Origin: an uncultured Prolixibacteraceae bacterium
GTDB taxonomy: Bacteria; Bacteroidota; Bacteroidia; Bacteroidales; Prolixibacteraceae
NCBI GenBank assembly: GCA_913063265.1
Contig: CAJXZG010000003.1
Location: forward strand, 1-64,000
Length of the DNA: 64,000 nucleotides
Direction: 5' to 3'
In this document: one piece after another, positions 32,964 to 42,067 of the stretch
How the letters are laid out: each line of letters begins with the position of its first letter
Numbering within the stretch: position 1 is the stretch's first letter
Made by a program: the position numbers and the translations under genes
The notes under the pieces: model-generated
What the model saw: the letters and a program-made list of their open reading frames with translations, nothing else
Databases searched by the model: none
Told to the model about the DNA's origin: nothing

Positions 32964-35300
32964 CTACTTCAATTTGTAGTTCGGTTCCGGTCCCATTTCC
33001 AGAATGAGTTCGCCCCCGTTAATTATTTCGTTGTGTTTTAAGTGGGTTCGGTACAAAAGTTTGCCGTTCAATTTGGCCGACTGAATATACATATTCTCTT
33101 TACTGTTATTTTTGGTTATTATTTTAAACGTTTCACCTTTATAATATTTGTCGCTTAAAGAAATGGTTATCTCGTCAAAAATCGGACTACCAATCTGGTA
33201 TTTTGAATTAGGTGTTGCACCGGCATCCAACTGAAATAATCCGATTTTCATTAAAACGGCAAGTGAGCCCATTAAGCCCTGATCTTCATCTCCATTAAAT
33301 CCTGATGCAGGTGAGACTTCTGTATAAACCGAATCGATTACAGCACGGCTCCATTTTTGGGTTAACCAGGGCGTTCCTACTTCGTTAAAGATGAATGCGC
33401 ATTGCATCGAAGGTTGGTTTCCATAATTAATCGGAATATTTCTTACTCTTTTTCTGTTTTCGTCGGAATGAGATTTGCCTGCAGTAAAACCAAGTTGTTG
33501 AGATAGTGCCATTTCATTATCCAATTTACTCGCAAGATATTTTTCTCCTCCCATTAATTCAGCTAATCCTTGATAATCGTGCGGCACAAACCATGTCATC
33601 TGTGCGGCGTTGGATTCAACAAAACCAACGTTTTTATATTCGTAAGGATCATATGGAATTCTCCAGTTTCCGTTTTCATCTTTAGGCCTGGCAAATCCAT
33701 AACTTACATCAAATACATTTTTCCAATTATTTGAACGATTCATAAAATAATCGTAATCATCTGTTTTGCCCAACGCATATGCCAGTTGAGCCAGCGTCCA
33801 GTCCTGAAAAGCATACTCCAAAGTCATTCCTGCACCATCTTTATGAAAACCATAATTTCCCTCTTTGTAGGGATGAGGGACATAACCCAAATCAATGTAA
33901 GGCTCAATTCCACCGGCTTCAGACGAACGGTGTTCATATCCTGCTTTCCCCATAAGACCACCCGGCATGTGATTTTTTTTCATTCCTTCATAAGCCAGGT
34001 CAATGTCAAAATCTTTAATTCCTTTCATCCAGGTACTTACTATAAAAGGAGTTGAAGAAGCTCCGGTCATTACAAAAGTATAATTACCTCCTGAAGGGCC
34101 CCGGGGAATCAATCCTCCATCGCGATAATAATTTAGCATTGAATTACAAAAATCAGAAGCCACTTGCGGATAAACCAGTGGCCAAAGTGTTGAAATGGTC
34201 CATTGGGCACCCCAGAATGAATCGGAATTGTGATGATTAAATTTCGGTTTACGGTTATTATCAAATGGTATATTTTTAATTTTTCTTTCGTCTGTGGTCA
34301 TATCGCAATAAGTACCGCTGGCATCACTGATTATTCGTCTTCCCTGCAAGGCTTTCCATAGGTCAGTATAAAAGCGTATTCTTTCTTTTTTTGTCGCCCC
34401 TTTAACTTCAATTTTACTTAGCCATTCGTTCCATTCGTTTTTTGATTCTTCCACAACCTGTTCAAAATCCCAATGTTTTAATTCTGCTTTGATATTGTTT
34501 TGCGCTTCTTCTTCATTACAATATGAAATGCCAACTTTCATTAAAACCGGTTCTGATAATTTATCGCTGAATGTTAGAAATGCACCCGTGTTTTCTCCTT
34601 CAATTCCTTTACTTTTTGTTGTAAACTTATTTTCTTGCCACACGATTAAATCTTCAGTTGGCTGATTCAATTCGATATAAAAGAAAACCGGTGTTTCCTT
34701 TGGGCGGCGTCGGGTAGGAGCGTTCATTACATACCCGGAAAATTTTTTGGAACTGATTTTTGTGATTTTTCCTTTTGTAATTTCACAGGGGCCATTTGAA
34801 CCGTTTAGTTTAATTCGAATTGCCTTTTTGTTTTGATCATTAAAAACATATTTATGAAATCCAACCCGTGTAGTTGATGTAAGTTCAGTTGTAATTCCAT
34901 ATCTGTCTAATTCAACCTTGTGATAGCCTGGAAAAACTGTTTCTTTTTCATGAGAAAAAACTGAGAAATAATCTTCTTTTAAAGTTTCCAGATCACCATT
35001 AACTGGCATTACCGACAATGCAGAAAGTTGCCAGGCATGCACATGACTAATTCCTTTTACTTCTTCTGTATTGTACCGATATCCGCTTCCCCAGGCACCT
35101 CCCAGTTCTGTATCCGGACTCAAGTTTACCATTCCAAAGGGACGACATGCTGATGAGAAATAGAACCATCGTGAATTGGCAGCGTCTAAAAACGGGTAAA
35201 CCAAATCGACAGGATTTTCCTGGGCTTTGGTCTCAAATCCAAAAACAGAAAACAAAACACAAATCGCAAGTGCAAATTTTTTTGCTGAAGTAATTGTCAT
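32964..35300 (-). CDS. glycoside hydrolase family 92 protein (alpha-mannosidase-like), divergent
   Basis: 778 residues with signal peptide (to about FETKAQ). The layout follows GH92: N-terminal beta-sandwich with DTELGGAWGSGYRYNTEEVKG and SHVHAWQLS, and a C-terminal helical barrel. GH92 exo-alpha-mannosidases use Ca2+ and act on N-glycans in the periplasm or at the surface. The motif usually GNDDxGxMSAWY reads GDEDQGLMGSLAV here and WDTFR-like residues read GAQWTIS. It is a distant subgroup and substrate may differ. Confidence 0.8.
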   Translation of the reverse strand: MTITSAKKFALAICVLFSVFGFETKAQENPVDLVYPFLDAANSRWFYFSSACRPFGMVNLSPDTELGGAWGSGYRYNTEEVKGISHVHAWQLSALSVMPVNGDLETLKEDYFSVFSHEKETVFPGYHKVELDRYGITTELTSTTRVGFHKYVFNDQNKKAIRIKLNGSNGPCEITKGKITKISSKKFSGYVMNAPTRRRPKETPVFFYIELNQPTEDLIVWQENKFTTKSKGIEGENTGAFLTFSDKLSEPVLMKVGISYCNEEEAQNNIKAELKHWDFEQVVEESKNEWNEWLSKIEVKGATKKERIRFYTDLWKALQGRRIISDASGTYCDMTTDERKIKNIPFDNNRKPKFNHHNSDSFWGAQWTISTLWPLVYPQVASDFCNSMLNYYRDGGLIPRGPSGGNYTFVMTGASSTPFIVSTWMKGIKDFDIDLAYEGMKKNHMPGGLMGKAGYEHRSSEAGGIEPYIDLGYVPHPYKEGNYGFHKDGAGMTLEYAFQDWTLAQLAYALGKTDDYDYFMNRSNNWKNVFDVSYGFARPKDENGNWRIPYDPYEYKNVGFVESNAAQMTWFVPHDYQGLAELMGGEKYLASKLDNEMALSQQLGFTAGKSHSDENRKRVRNIPINYGNQPSMQCAFIFNEVGTPWLTQKWSRAVIDSVYTEVSPASGFNGDEDQGLMGSLAVLMKIGLFQLDAGATPNSKYQIGSPIFDEITISLSDKYYKGETFKIITKNNSKENMYIQSAKLNGKLLYRTHLKHNEIINGGELILEMGPEPNYKLK

Positions 35301-35337
35301 TTTAATTGAATTTTATAGTCAATAATCTGTCATTTTG

Positions 35338-35433
35338 AGAACGTCACCCAGTTCGCCAGCTGGCGGATACAGGGTCTTGTTTTTACAGCTTTGCAATAGT
35401 TGCAAAAGATGCTGAATCGAGTTCAGCATACCG
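35338..35433. repeat. palindrome cluster with GTCACCC / ATGCTGAA hairpins
   Basis: Three hairpins in 95 bases: CGCCAGCTGGCG inside CACCC/GGGT, TTTGCAA-tag-TTGCAAA, and ATGCTGAATCGAGTTCAGCAT (a relative of the copies beside the GIY-YIG gene). Upstream of the GH92 start on the minus strand. Confidence 0.65.
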
Positions 35434-35508
35434 TTTTAAAAACAAATATGGCAAAAAAAGAATATTCATTTATTGATTTAGGTAAATCGTTGGCCAGCGA
35501 AAATAATG

Positions 35509-35862
35509 TTATTCTTCTTTTTTTACCAACATAAACTTATTGTTTTCCAGTTCTGAATATCCCTGATCATAGCAGAAGTAATAAATACGGCCGGTTTTGG
35601 TGGTGTAGGTATTGGTAAAATAGTTAAAATTAAATCCTTCTTTTTCCAGTTTGCTTTTAAAAGTAGTGGTTTTTTCTTCAGGGTTTAATTCCTCCAAAAT
35701 CGCATGATTCTTTTTTAAAATACGGTTGATTTTTCGTATAAAATTGCTTGAGCCACTTAATCTTTTATTATTGTAAGAATTCCGGCACGAGTCGTTGCAG
35801 AATTTTTGGTCGGCCCTACCGCGAAGCCGTTCACCACAATCCAAACATACTCTTTGTTCCAT
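35509..35862 (-). CDS. DUF2116-type zinc-ribbon protein
   Basis: 117 residues. The N-terminal CLDCGERLRGRADQKFC and NDSCRN form a four-Cys zinc ribbon (Cys6, 9, 22 and 26 approximately), followed by a helical and beta region ending with YYFCYDQGY. Common small Bacteroidota protein of unknown function; the ribbon could bind nucleic acid or protein. Confidence 0.8.
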   Translation of the reverse strand: MEQRVCLDCGERLRGRADQKFCNDSCRNSYNNKRLSGSSNFIRKINRILKKNHAILEELNPEEKTTTFKSKLEKEGFNFNYFTNTYTTKTGRIYYFCYDQGYSELENNKFMLVKKEE

Positions 35863-35888
35863 AGTTTTTGGTTTATTTGAAAGTTAAA

Positions 35889-36416
35889 TTAATCTGAGTC
35901 TTTTTCAATTTTATAAAGTAACAATTCAACGTCATCATCTGGAAGTATTGTTGTTCCTGACTGTTTAAATTCCAGCTTTTCCAAAAGTTTTTGCGATGCA
36001 AAATTGTCTTTGGTAGTTATTGCATTTATAGTTGTAATTCCAAAATCTTCAAAAGCAGCATTTTTTAATGTTTCAGCAGCTTCAAATCCATAGCCCATCC
36101 CTTCGTATTCAGGAAGAAAAGCAAAGCCAATATCTATTCCTTCCAATCCGGGGCGGTCAAATAAACCACAGGTTCCGATTTTCTGATTTTCTTTTTTTGT
36201 AATTAAAGTATAGTTGGCATAACCCAGTCTTTCCAGTTGAGAAAGCATTTTTTCTTTGATATAATTTTTTGCTGCCGTTTTTGTTTTAACATTTCTGTCG
36301 CCAATATATTTTAACCATTTTGGAGTGTTCAAAAGCTCCAGAATAAAACCAGCATCTTCGGTATTTGTTGGTCTGATTATTAGTCGTTTTGTTTCGAATG
36401 TAAGGTACTTTTCCAT
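35889..36416 (-). CDS. GNAT family N-acetyltransferase (RimJ/RimL-like)
   Basis: 175 residues with LTFETKRLIIRPTNTEDAGF at the start and the acetyl-CoA region around FAFLPEYEGMGYGFEAAETL, typical of the Acetyltransf_3 group that modifies N-terminal or side-chain amines. The ATG at 36416 is preferred to one 42 bases upstream, which would overlap the neighbouring gene. Substrate unknown. Confidence 0.88.
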   Translation of the reverse strand: MEKYLTFETKRLIIRPTNTEDAGFILELLNTPKWLKYIGDRNVKTKTAAKNYIKEKMLSQLERLGYANYTLITKKENQKIGTCGLFDRPGLEGIDIGFAFLPEYEGMGYGFEAAETLKNAAFEDFGITTINAITTKDNFASQKLLEKLEFKQSGTTILPDDDVELLLYKIEKDSD

Positions 36417-36432
36417 CAAATAGTTTTTACGT

Positions 36433-36783
36433 TTACTTTTTATAATACTCCAACACATTCATCGCAAATCGTGCCGATGCTGTTCCGGGGCCACCGCTCA
36501 TTTCAATACCAACTTCAATGGCTTCAATAATTTCATTTTCTGAAGCTCCATCATCTAAAGCTTGTTTGATGTGCCATTCCATGCACGATTCACAATCGAT
36601 TACCACAGAAATTCCAATCGCAATCAACTCCTTTTGCTTTTTACTTAAAGTTCCGTCTTTATATGTATTTTGCTCCATATCTACAAAGGACTGGTAGACC
36701 TTTGATTTTTTCATATAGAAAGAATGAGCTTTCTTTCTTGTTTTTACAAGCTTTTCAATTTTGTCTTTATCTAAGTTTTCCAT
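36433..36783 (-). CDS. carboxymuconolactone decarboxylase family (AhpD-like)
   Basis: 116 residues with the AhpD-type CxxC motif DCESCMEWHIKQAL, including the His three residues after the second Cys. That pattern marks peroxidase-like members rather than true decarboxylases. Likely a small thiol redox protein. It ends 16 bases before the GNAT start and follows the cysteine hydrolase gene by 24 bases. Confidence 0.9.
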   Translation of the reverse strand: MENLDKDKIEKLVKTRKKAHSFYMKKSKVYQSFVDMEQNTYKDGTLSKKQKELIAIGISVVIDCESCMEWHIKQALDDGASENEIIEAIEVGIEMSGGPGTASARFAMNVLEYYKK

Positions 36784-36807
36784 TATTTTTCTGGTTCGTG
36801 ATTTAAT

Positions 36808-37356
36808 TCAATAATCCTCTGTTATTTCTTCAAAAGATTTTACCTCAATTTTACCTTTGGTTGGAATCATATTTTGCCAAATCCAGTTATAATGTTCTAT
36901 TACCTGTTCAGCTTTTAAATGTGGTCTGTCTCCTGTTGTATGTCCGTTTGAAACCACAGTGATGTTATAATCTTTTGTTAACGCTGACTGAACTGTGGAT
37001 TCAACACAAAAATCGGTTGCACAACCTGTAATCAGTATTTCGCTTATATTTAATTCGTCTAATGTCGATTGCAGTTTTGAATTATAAAATACATCGTTTG
37101 CATATTTGTCTGTTAAAATATCGCCTGATTCAACAATCAGACTATCCAGGTTTTCCCATTCCCATGTATTTTTTTCGAATTCACCGGTTCCGGTTCCATC
37201 ATGCTGAATAAATATCACATGCATTTCCTGTTTTCTGAAAATGGCAGCCAATTTATTAATTCTATTCACTACACCCTGAGTATCAAACCGCGGTGTTTCG
37301 GACGTGAATGAACCTTTTTGCATGTCGATGATTAGCAGGGCTTTATTGGATTTCAT
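36808..37356 (-). CDS. isochorismatase-like cysteine hydrolase
   Basis: 182 residues. The triad is visible as Asp in LLIIDMQKG, Lys in DKYANDVF and Cys in GCATDFCVEST. The family hydrolyses nicotinamide, isochorismate and related amides or ethers. Substrate is not clear. First gene of a small unit with the AhpD-like and GNAT genes. Confidence 0.9.
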   Translation of the reverse strand: MKSNKALLIIDMQKGSFTSETPRFDTQGVVNRINKLAAIFRKQEMHVIFIQHDGTGTGEFEKNTWEWENLDSLIVESGDILTDKYANDVFYNSKLQSTLDELNISEILITGCATDFCVESTVQSALTKDYNITVVSNGHTTGDRPHLKAEQVIEHYNWIWQNMIPTKGKIEVKSFEEITEDY

Positions 37357-37566
37357 AGATTTGTATCTTTGTATTCTGTGCTTTTTACATTGTTATACAC
37401 AATATTTGTTCTTCAAAGTTTAAATCCCGTTCTAAATATCAAATTATTTAATTATTATCATATCATTTTAATATCCAGGGAGTCATATTTACCGCCAAAA
37501 TTTATAATTGTAATAGTTCATATTCAAATCCAAACCTAAATGTGAAAATTGAATCTTTTCTTGCCG

Positions 37567-37983
37567 CTATTTTTCAATATTCTTTTCATAATTATGTTTG
37601 TCAATTACAAATAAGGGGATAAGTATTGAAACATATGCAAGCAAATCAAATGCATCAAAAGTCGAATCATAGATTTCAAAATACTGTATGGTTTCAATTC
37701 CAAAACAGACGATTAAAAAAATAAGCAAAGTTCTGTTTGGTGTGAAAAAACGAGTCCATAAATTATCAGCTTTTGATGTAAATAATCCTCTGAATAAAAT
37801 ATAATTCCATGCCGGTCCTGTCATATCCAAAACATAACCTTTCCAAAATGTTCCCAAATCAATCCAAATTGTTGACAATCCCAGTGTTCCTAAAATAAAA
37901 AGTCCCATAGCCCAGTATGGTGCATTTCTATTATGTTTTTCGCTCCTTACATTCCTGCTTATGTGTTTTTGACCAAATGCCAC
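37567..37983 (-). CDS. hypothetical membrane protein
   Basis: 138 residues with hydrophobic segments at about 23-45, 85-102 and 111-126, and polar ends. It resembles small DoxX- or VanZ-like membrane proteins only in general character. It stands alone between the isochorismatase-like gene and the phosphatase, with about 200 bases of featureless AT-rich sequence upstream of the former. Confidence 0.7.
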   Translation of the reverse strand: MAFGQKHISRNVRSEKHNRNAPYWAMGLFILGTLGLSTIWIDLGTFWKGYVLDMTGPAWNYILFRGLFTSKADNLWTRFFTPNRTLLIFLIVCFGIETIQYFEIYDSTFDAFDLLAYVSILIPLFVIDKHNYEKNIEK

Positions 37984-38110
37984 AAGGTGATATAATTACT
38001 TTATTATGATAAGCTAAAATGAATCTGTTTGGTTTAAGCATCTAAAATACAAAAAACTATCCGTTTACAAATGTTTATAATTGAGTATTGTTAAGATAAA
38101 TAAGAATTGA

Positions 38111-38656
38111 CTATTCAATAGAAATAAACTTCTCACCATAACGTAATAAAACCGTGTTTACTTTTCCTTTTTTATCAAAAGTTAAAATATATAATCTGTC
38201 GTATTCATTGTCTTCCACGATAGGAGAGCCGGGGTTTCCACCTAATAGTTCAACCAGCTCTGGTGTTGTGTTGCTATGGCCTACTACCAAATGGCGGCCC
38301 GAAGATTTTTTTAATTTTCTGGCAAAGGATTTCAGGTTGTCCGGGTTATAAATTTCAATCTCCAAATCAAAGAGTTGAGCTGTAGGTTTGGCGGTATTTA
38401 CGGTTCGAATATAATCTGTGCTGTGAATGAATTGAATATCTGAACTTATCAGTGTTTTTGAAAGTTCTGCTGCCCGCTGTTTTCCTATCTCTGATAACTC
38501 AGGATCACGTCTGTTGTCCACTTTTTCGGCATGACGAACCAGAAAAATTGTAAGTTGATTTTTTTCAGCAAGGTTTTGTGCATCAAGAGGAAAAACATAA
38601 ATTAACAGAACGGCAATAAGTGAATATTTTTTTAGCATGAATCTAAAATACTTCAT
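38111..38656 (-). CDS. histidine phosphatase family protein, secreted
   Basis: 181 residues with signal peptide and the RHAEK catalytic motif (FLVRHAEKVDNR), then LSEIGKQRAAEL, and a second His in VVGHSNTTPELVELLGG. SixA/phosphoglycerate-mutase-type phosphatase, periplasmic. The first 38 codons lie inside the left 134-bp repeat, so they are duplicated at 39353-39467. An internal ATG at 38638 (MLKKYSLIA) gives a neater signal peptide and may be the true start. Confidence 0.88.
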   Translation of the reverse strand: MKYFRFMLKKYSLIAVLLIYVFPLDAQNLAEKNQLTIFLVRHAEKVDNRRDPELSEIGKQRAAELSKTLISSDIQFIHSTDYIRTVNTAKPTAQLFDLEIEIYNPDNLKSFARKLKKSSGRHLVVGHSNTTPELVELLGGNPGSPIVEDNEYDRLYILTFDKKGKVNTVLLRYGEKFISIE

Positions 38657-38675
38657 TTATACCAAAATAAAAACC
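38542..38675. repeat. 134-bp direct repeat, left copy
   Basis: Identical, by reading, to 39353-39486. It covers the 5' end of the phosphatase gene and the last codons of the outer-membrane gene's 3' end. Confidence 0.95.
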
Positions 38676-39352
38676 TCCCCTGTCTTCGACAATGGGACAC
38701 CTAAATATTCTTTTTCCTTAAAAATAAGATGTAAATATTGATGCTCATCTAAAACTGCTCGAAACTATCCTGAAAATGGTTCTAATCCAAAACTTTCATA
38801 ACATTCTTTTTGTTTTTTCAGACGGAAAATACTTTTTCCTTTAGCTGAAAAAGTATTCAAAAAAGCCACCGCTGACGATAAAAAGCTAAAAATAAATTCC
38901 TTTCACTAAAATCAAAAAACTCCTCCTTTTAGCCCTTCGTCCCTCAGGTCTAACGAGCGTCAAACAGCTTTGATTTTTTAACGTTCTTTACATTTATTTT
39001 CTTAACGCTTTTTCTCGTAGGCGGGAGTGGGAGCAAAGAGTTGTGCGGGCGTGTCAAAAATCCGTCATTCGGGCTAACCCGTTACATTGAAATAACGCAG
39101 AGGTTATTTTTGACGAGATTTTTGTATCCTTTTCATCGAATGGAAAAGGATGAGCCCCGTCTGGCTTGAAGACAAAAACTTTTTTTAAGAATATTTTTCC
39201 ATCAATCGACAAAAACCAAGTTAGTAATGGCATTCAAGTTCTACAAAATCTTCAAAAATTGGTCGGGTCACCAAAATTTATCAAAACATCCAGGATATCA
39301 TACTGACTATTAATCTCTTAAATTTATTGCCAGAAATTTGTGTTGAAGACAG
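38676..39352. mobile_element. 677-bp noncoding insert with short terminal inverted repeats
   Basis: Lies between two perfect 134-bp direct repeats. CCTGTCTTCGACA (38679-38691) and TGTTGAAGACAGG (39341-39353) form 13-bp terminal inverted repeats with one mismatch. No ORF of any length fits it. The core (39053-39114) can fold: GTCAAAAAT pairs with ATTTTTGAC and encloses CGGG-ctaa-CCCG or the alternative CGTTA/TAACG stem. A hairpin TCCTTTTCAT/ATGGAAAAGGA follows at 39127-39150. GC-richer than its flanks around 39015-39080. Best read as a MITE-like or decayed mobile element, or the product of integration by recombination. Confidence 0.6.
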
Positions 39353-39467
39353 GAAAAATTGTAAGTTGATTTTTTTCAGCAAGGTTTTGTGCATCAAGAG
39401 GAAAAACATAAATTAACAGAACGGCAATAAGTGAATATTTTTTTAGCATGAATCTAAAATACTTCAT
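39324..39467 (-). pseudogene. truncated duplicate of the phosphatase 5' end
   Basis: The duplicated start codon and first 38 codons of the phosphatase gene run into the insert and stop after nine foreign codons (47 residues in all). It overlaps the stop of the outer-membrane gene just as the intact gene must have done before the duplication. Confidence 0.75.
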
Positions 39468-39486
39468 TTATACCAAAATAAAAACC
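39353..39486. repeat. 134-bp direct repeat, right copy
   Basis: Identical to 38542-38675, offset 811 bases. It holds the real 3' end of the outer-membrane protein gene and a truncated copy of the phosphatase 5' end. Confidence 0.95.
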
Positions 39487-40680
39487 ACCGGCTCCGTATT
39501 TTCCAAAGGCATAATCCAGTGAAAGGTTAGCACGCGATTTTTTATTCACCATAATTCTGAGTCCTGCGCCATACGCATAATCGAGGTATTTAAAAAGATT
39601 AATATCGGCGTTTCTGTTACTTGCCGTTGTAGCATTTACAAACACAACTCCACCAAAAGTCTCTTTTTGTTTTTGCAGTGGAAATCTGTATTCTATTTCG
39701 CCATACATCAGGTCTTCGCCACGAAATCTTCCCTGGGTATAGGCACGCCCCGAACGGCCAAACTGGTCCCAACCCACTGCGGGCAAATCCATGTATGGCA
39801 AATTACCCGAAGTAACAAACCAGCCATAGGTCCAAAAACCAATTAAATGCCGGGGACGTTCGGAATCGAGATGCAGATAATCACGGTATTCGAGCCATAA
39901 AATTGATGAGCTTTGTGAACTTCCCAGAAAAGTTGGATTTACCCTGATATTGACAAAGGCATACCGGCCACTGTATGGATTAACTGCATTATCGCGACTA
40001 TCCAATAAAGCATTAAATGATATTCCTGAAGTGGTGTATTTTGTGGTTGAAAAACCGTTTATAGTTTGATAGCCATAATGACTGGTAATCACCGGAGGTA
40101 CTGTATCCAAATCGAGCAGGTTGTCTTTAATGCCGGAATGAATATCAAGGTGATATCCAAGTCCTAAAAAATAGCGTGTGTCACCAATTCGTTTTAAAAA
40201 TGTTTCGTGAAAACGCAAGTAATTAAAATCCATCATTTGTGCATCGGGGATGGGTTGGCTAAAATTTCCTTCACCAAAGTCAATTCCCGAGCCAACCGGT
40301 TTTCCCGATTGTGGCCCGGTACCCAAACCATAAGTAGGTTGCGAAGTAATAAAGTAACGCCAGTCGCCCATTAAATTCCAATTATCTCCTTCAAGAAAAA
40401 CATTGGTTTTGGCGGTAAACAGGAATTGTTTTTTCGTAGTATAAATCAAGGTTCCCAAACCTGATGAAATACTGGTGTTTTCCGGATTTCCCATAAACCA
40501 GCTTGCCCCGGGTGCTACACCCAGCATCCAGCCATTTGAAGGGGAATAGGCAATGGCAGGTAATGGAATTATAGATAGGCTTTTATCGGATTTTTCCTTT
40601 TTTTCTTTCTTTTCTTTTTCACTGGCAAAGGAAATTGCCGTTATTAAAATTAAAATTAGCAGGAGTTGTGTTTTTTTCAT
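39454..40680 (-). CDS. BamA/TamA-family (Omp85-like) outer membrane protein
   Basis: 408 residues: signal peptide, a charged stretch (KEKKEKKEKSDKS) and a beta-barrel with the typical pattern to the C-terminal Phe. RFRGEDLMYGEIEYRFPL resembles the lid-lock region (VRGF/Y-type motif and following strand) of Omp85 proteins. No POTRA domains are present, as in bacterial surface antigen (D15)-only members. The stop codon overlaps the ancestral start region of the phosphatase gene, now displaced by the insert. Confidence 0.85.
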   Translation of the reverse strand: MKKTQLLLILILITAISFASEKEKKEKKEKSDKSLSIIPLPAIAYSPSNGWMLGVAPGASWFMGNPENTSISSGLGTLIYTTKKQFLFTAKTNVFLEGDNWNLMGDWRYFITSQPTYGLGTGPQSGKPVGSGIDFGEGNFSQPIPDAQMMDFNYLRFHETFLKRIGDTRYFLGLGYHLDIHSGIKDNLLDLDTVPPVITSHYGYQTINGFSTTKYTTSGISFNALLDSRDNAVNPYSGRYAFVNIRVNPTFLGSSQSSSILWLEYRDYLHLDSERPRHLIGFWTYGWFVTSGNLPYMDLPAVGWDQFGRSGRAYTQGRFRGEDLMYGEIEYRFPLQKQKETFGGVVFVNATTASNRNADINLFKYLDYAYGAGLRIMVNKKSRANLSLDYAFGKYGAGGFYFGINEVF

Positions 40681-40796
40681 TGTTGATGTTTTTAAAGTTT
40701 AAAAAAAATTGTCCCGATTATATTGAATTAACCACTATTACAGTACAATCTAAAATATGAACAGAGATGCATTTACGAGTACAGCACCCTGTTTTT

Positions 40797-41867
40797 TCAA
40801 GGTGAATTTTCCTTAACTCGTTCTTCTATATTTTCCAAAATTTCTTCCTGTAAAACCGAGTTAGTCAACAGGTAATCGTGTCCAAGACCCGCAGTCATAT
40901 CTTTCCCGGTAATTATATCTTTTATATCGTGGATTTTAATGTATCCCGGGAGTTTATCCGGATTTTTAGGCCCTTTATTTCCCATCCTGTTTTTGAAATG
41001 AGCTATGCTTGACAGTTTCAGGAGTACATCTTTTGAGTTTACATAAACATATACAGTATCGGCAAGTTCGTCGAGATTATAAAATGCCTTTCCTTTTTCG
41101 AAAGCATTGCGCGGGGCTACACTCCCAAAAAATGCAATATTGTTATAAACTTTTTTTAGCGGAATACCCTGCTGGGCCCTTCTTTCCATGTATTCTTTAA
41201 ATAAATTGTTCCCCATTGATGAGAACATGATGTTAAGTTTAAAATCATCGGGGTGTGTTTTAAAGTACTCGGTATCGCTAATAAACTCTTCCAACATATG
41301 CTGAAAAATGGCAAAATCGTTTGCACCATTTTTCGATTTTCGAACAGCATTGTAGTATTGGTAGGCATCTTCTTCAGTTCCCCAGGCATAAATCGTGATC
41401 GAGGCTTTTCCAAATAGTTCATCGCAATACTTATTTTTCAGGCGTTGCATATAACTGTTTATCTGTTTATTAAACGATTTGCCGTAGCCACCTACAACAA
41501 TATAAAAATCTTTTATTCCCCTCTTCAACCGGGCATATTCATATATTTCGTAAATGAGGTTGTGTTTTATAGGCTCAGTAGGATATTTATCGGATAAATT
41601 AATGGCCCGGTAATTCACCTCTATCGAATCGGTATCGAAGTTGTAATTACAGAAATACAGGGTATTGGTTTTTTTTGTCGAACTGTTTTTAAAGCTAATT
41701 GTATTGTCTTCCTCAATAACAATGGGCCGGTTGGTAAAAAATGGCACCTTGTGTTCACCTGCCTTAGCGTTGGCATTTAAAATTGTATTTTCGATTTGAG
41801 CATGAAGGTTTGAAACGAATAAAAAGGCTAATGATAACAAGAATGCTGCTTTTATACTTTGTTTCAT
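40797..41867 (-). CDS. secreted alpha/beta-hydrolase-like protein
   Basis: 356 residues with a signal peptide (to about HAQ). VPFFTNRP, NTLYFCNY, FYIVVGGYGKSF, then FSSMGNNLF (nucleophile-elbow position, usually HSMGN) and GLGHDYLL near the end suggest a DUF900-like serine hydrolase fold with Ser, Asp and His available. The residue before the nucleophile is Ser rather than His. Function unknown; about 116 bases upstream of the barrel gene on the same strand. Confidence 0.65.
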   Translation of the reverse strand: MKQSIKAAFLLSLAFLFVSNLHAQIENTILNANAKAGEHKVPFFTNRPIVIEEDNTISFKNSSTKKTNTLYFCNYNFDTDSIEVNYRAINLSDKYPTEPIKHNLIYEIYEYARLKRGIKDFYIVVGGYGKSFNKQINSYMQRLKNKYCDELFGKASITIYAWGTEEDAYQYYNAVRKSKNGANDFAIFQHMLEEFISDTEYFKTHPDDFKLNIMFSSMGNNLFKEYMERRAQQGIPLKKVYNNIAFFGSVAPRNAFEKGKAFYNLDELADTVYVYVNSKDVLLKLSSIAHFKNRMGNKGPKNPDKLPGYIKIHDIKDIITGKDMTAGLGHDYLLTNSVLQEEILENIEERVKENSP

Positions 41868-42067
41868 GATAATAAAGTTAGATTATTTGTTTTATTGTAA
41901 TTTGCATCATCGGGTTAAAATGGTTTAATATTTAAATATCTTCATCCAACTTGTTGAAATATAATGAAAAAGAATATTATAAAAGCCATTATTACAATTA
42001 AACCATAAGCTATGCAAAGTATTTATCAGTTGGTTGAAACGTTTTACGAAAATGAATTGAAAACCTT

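Noticed and set aside
37357-37566. RNA gene in the gap before the isochorismatase-like gene
   Set aside because: No clear stem series, tRNA pattern or terminator was found; nothing can be supported.
38676-39352. Complete insertion sequence with transposase
   Set aside because: No open frame of useful length on either strand; only short inverted ends and stems remain.
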